From an uncultured bacterium (GTDB lineage Bacteria; Bacillota; Clostridia; Oscillospirales; Butyricicoccaceae): a stretch of DNA of 5,999 nt. The translations under genes were made by a program, and so were the position numbers. Positions 5,621 to 5,999 of this stretch are shown piece after piece; the stretch's first letter is position 1, and every line of letters starts with the position of its first letter. Where the stretch lies: NCBI GenBank assembly GCA_905215125.1, contig CAJMOV010000127.1, positions 1-5,999 on the forward strand, read 5' to 3'. The notes beneath the pieces were generated by a model that was given only the letters and a program-made list of their open reading frames with translations, was not told where the DNA came from and made no database searches.

Positions 5621-5928
5621 TACAGCTTATCCTTCACCAGTATGACCGCTTGACGTGCCAGCTCTGCCGCTTGCAATATCTCTTGCTCACTGGCGCTTTT
5701 CTGGGCGTTGGCCCAAAACGCGATTTGGTTGATGTTGTTGCCAATGGCTTTGAGCTGCCGGATCAGAGGGACATACTCATCCGGCGGCCGGGGCCGAAGC
5801 TGTATGCCGTTTATGCTATGGCGAATAAGGGCGCTGACGCTCAGGCCGGTTATTTGGCATTGTTTCAACAGGTGTTGATGTTCAGCCTCATTCAGCCACA
5901 GGCCGATAAAATATTGCCTTTGGCGCAT
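5620..5928 (-). CDS. mobC: MobC relaxosome accessory protein
   Basis: This 102-aa DNA-binding relaxosome protein helps the relaxase open and nick oriT. Residues 5-38 (YFIGLWLNEAEHQHLLKQ...SVSALIRHSI) have the ribbon-helix-helix pattern: a short strand, then two helices. Residues 60-75 carry the MobC-family signature LKAIGNNINQIAFWAN. The start at 5928 is supported by AAGGA (5936-5940) with a 7-nt spacer. The length is typical of the small MobC proteins of Firmicutes elements. The stop overlaps the relaxase ATG by one base. It is the first gene of the operon visible here, and the hairpin at 5945-5975 stands directly before its ribosome site. oriT usually lies upstream of such a gene, so it should be at or just beyond the right edge of the window. 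Confidence 0.92.
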   Translation of the reverse strand: MRQRQYFIGLWLNEAEHQHLLKQCQITGLSVSALIRHSINGIQLRPRPPDEYVPLIRQLKAIGNNINQIAFWANAQKSASEQEILQAAELARQAVILVKDKL

Positions 5929-5944
5929 AAATCCGTCCTTTCAT

Positions 5945-5975
5945 AAAAAATGCGTCTCACGGTGGGACGCATTTT
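5945..5975 (-). terminator. Hairpin with T-tract in front of mobC (terminator/attenuator; palindrome copy 3)
   Basis: Arms AAAATGCGTCTCAC (5947-5960) and GTGGGACGCATTTT (5962-5975) pair at 13 of 14 positions, and the remaining pair is G-T. On the minus strand six T residues (5945-5950) follow, giving a standard intrinsic terminator that ends 4 nt before the mobC ribosome site. It could insulate or attenuate the mobilization operon. It shares its core with palindrome copies at 491 and 1382. As an inverted repeat upstream of mobC it could instead belong to oriT. Confidence 0.7.
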
Positions 5976-5999
5976 GGTACTTTCCCCTCAGGGCAGGAG

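Overview
The window looks like part of an integrative conjugative or mobilizable element from a gut-type Clostridia (Oscillospiraceae/Ruminococcaceae-like) host. The clues are the protein families (MobC, a MobA/VirD2-type relaxase, PcfB/DUF3801, an ArdC/LtrC-like protein, a class D-type sortase, a Cys-Gln thioester surface protein), strong GGAGG-type ribosome sites and roughly even GC content. Every gene I can support lies on the minus strand, so the biological order runs from high to low coordinates. No tRNA, rRNA or CRISPR array is seen.

Mobilization block (about 5999 down to 2392): an inverted-repeat terminator or oriT-like region at the right edge; mobC; a MOB relaxase coupled to it by a TAATG stop/start overlap; an unrecognised protein; a pcfB-family gene; and an ArdC/LtrC-like gene. 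The last two are broken. pcfB changes frame at a run of seven C residues on its coding strand. The ArdC-like gene has an in-frame TAG exactly where relatives are expected to carry a conserved Trp. No VirD4-type coupling protein is present in the window.

Intergenic block (2391 to 2141): no gene. It holds an 87-nt sequence that can fold as a three-way junction, then a 13-bp symmetric (bidirectional) terminator.

Surface block (2140 to 42): a secreted, C-terminally membrane-anchored protein with two degenerate repeats; a class D-type sortase sharing an ATGA overlap with it; an intrinsic terminator; and the first 126 codons of a thioester-domain surface protein, cut off before the Gln partner of its thioester Cys. 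Positions 1 to 41 hold nothing I recognise.

The likely logic is a DNA-processing module (MobC/relaxase, oriT probably at or beyond the right edge) joined to a covalent surface-adhesion module (sortase plus thioester protein). Three separate lesions (pcfB, ArdC-like, thioester protein) suggest an element that is decaying or mobilizable only in trans, although sequencing error could explain the two single-base lesions. The most unusual non-coding signals are a recurring CGTCTCAC/GTGAGACG palindrome (three sites), hairpin terminators placed directly in front of two ribosome sites, and the three-way-junction element.
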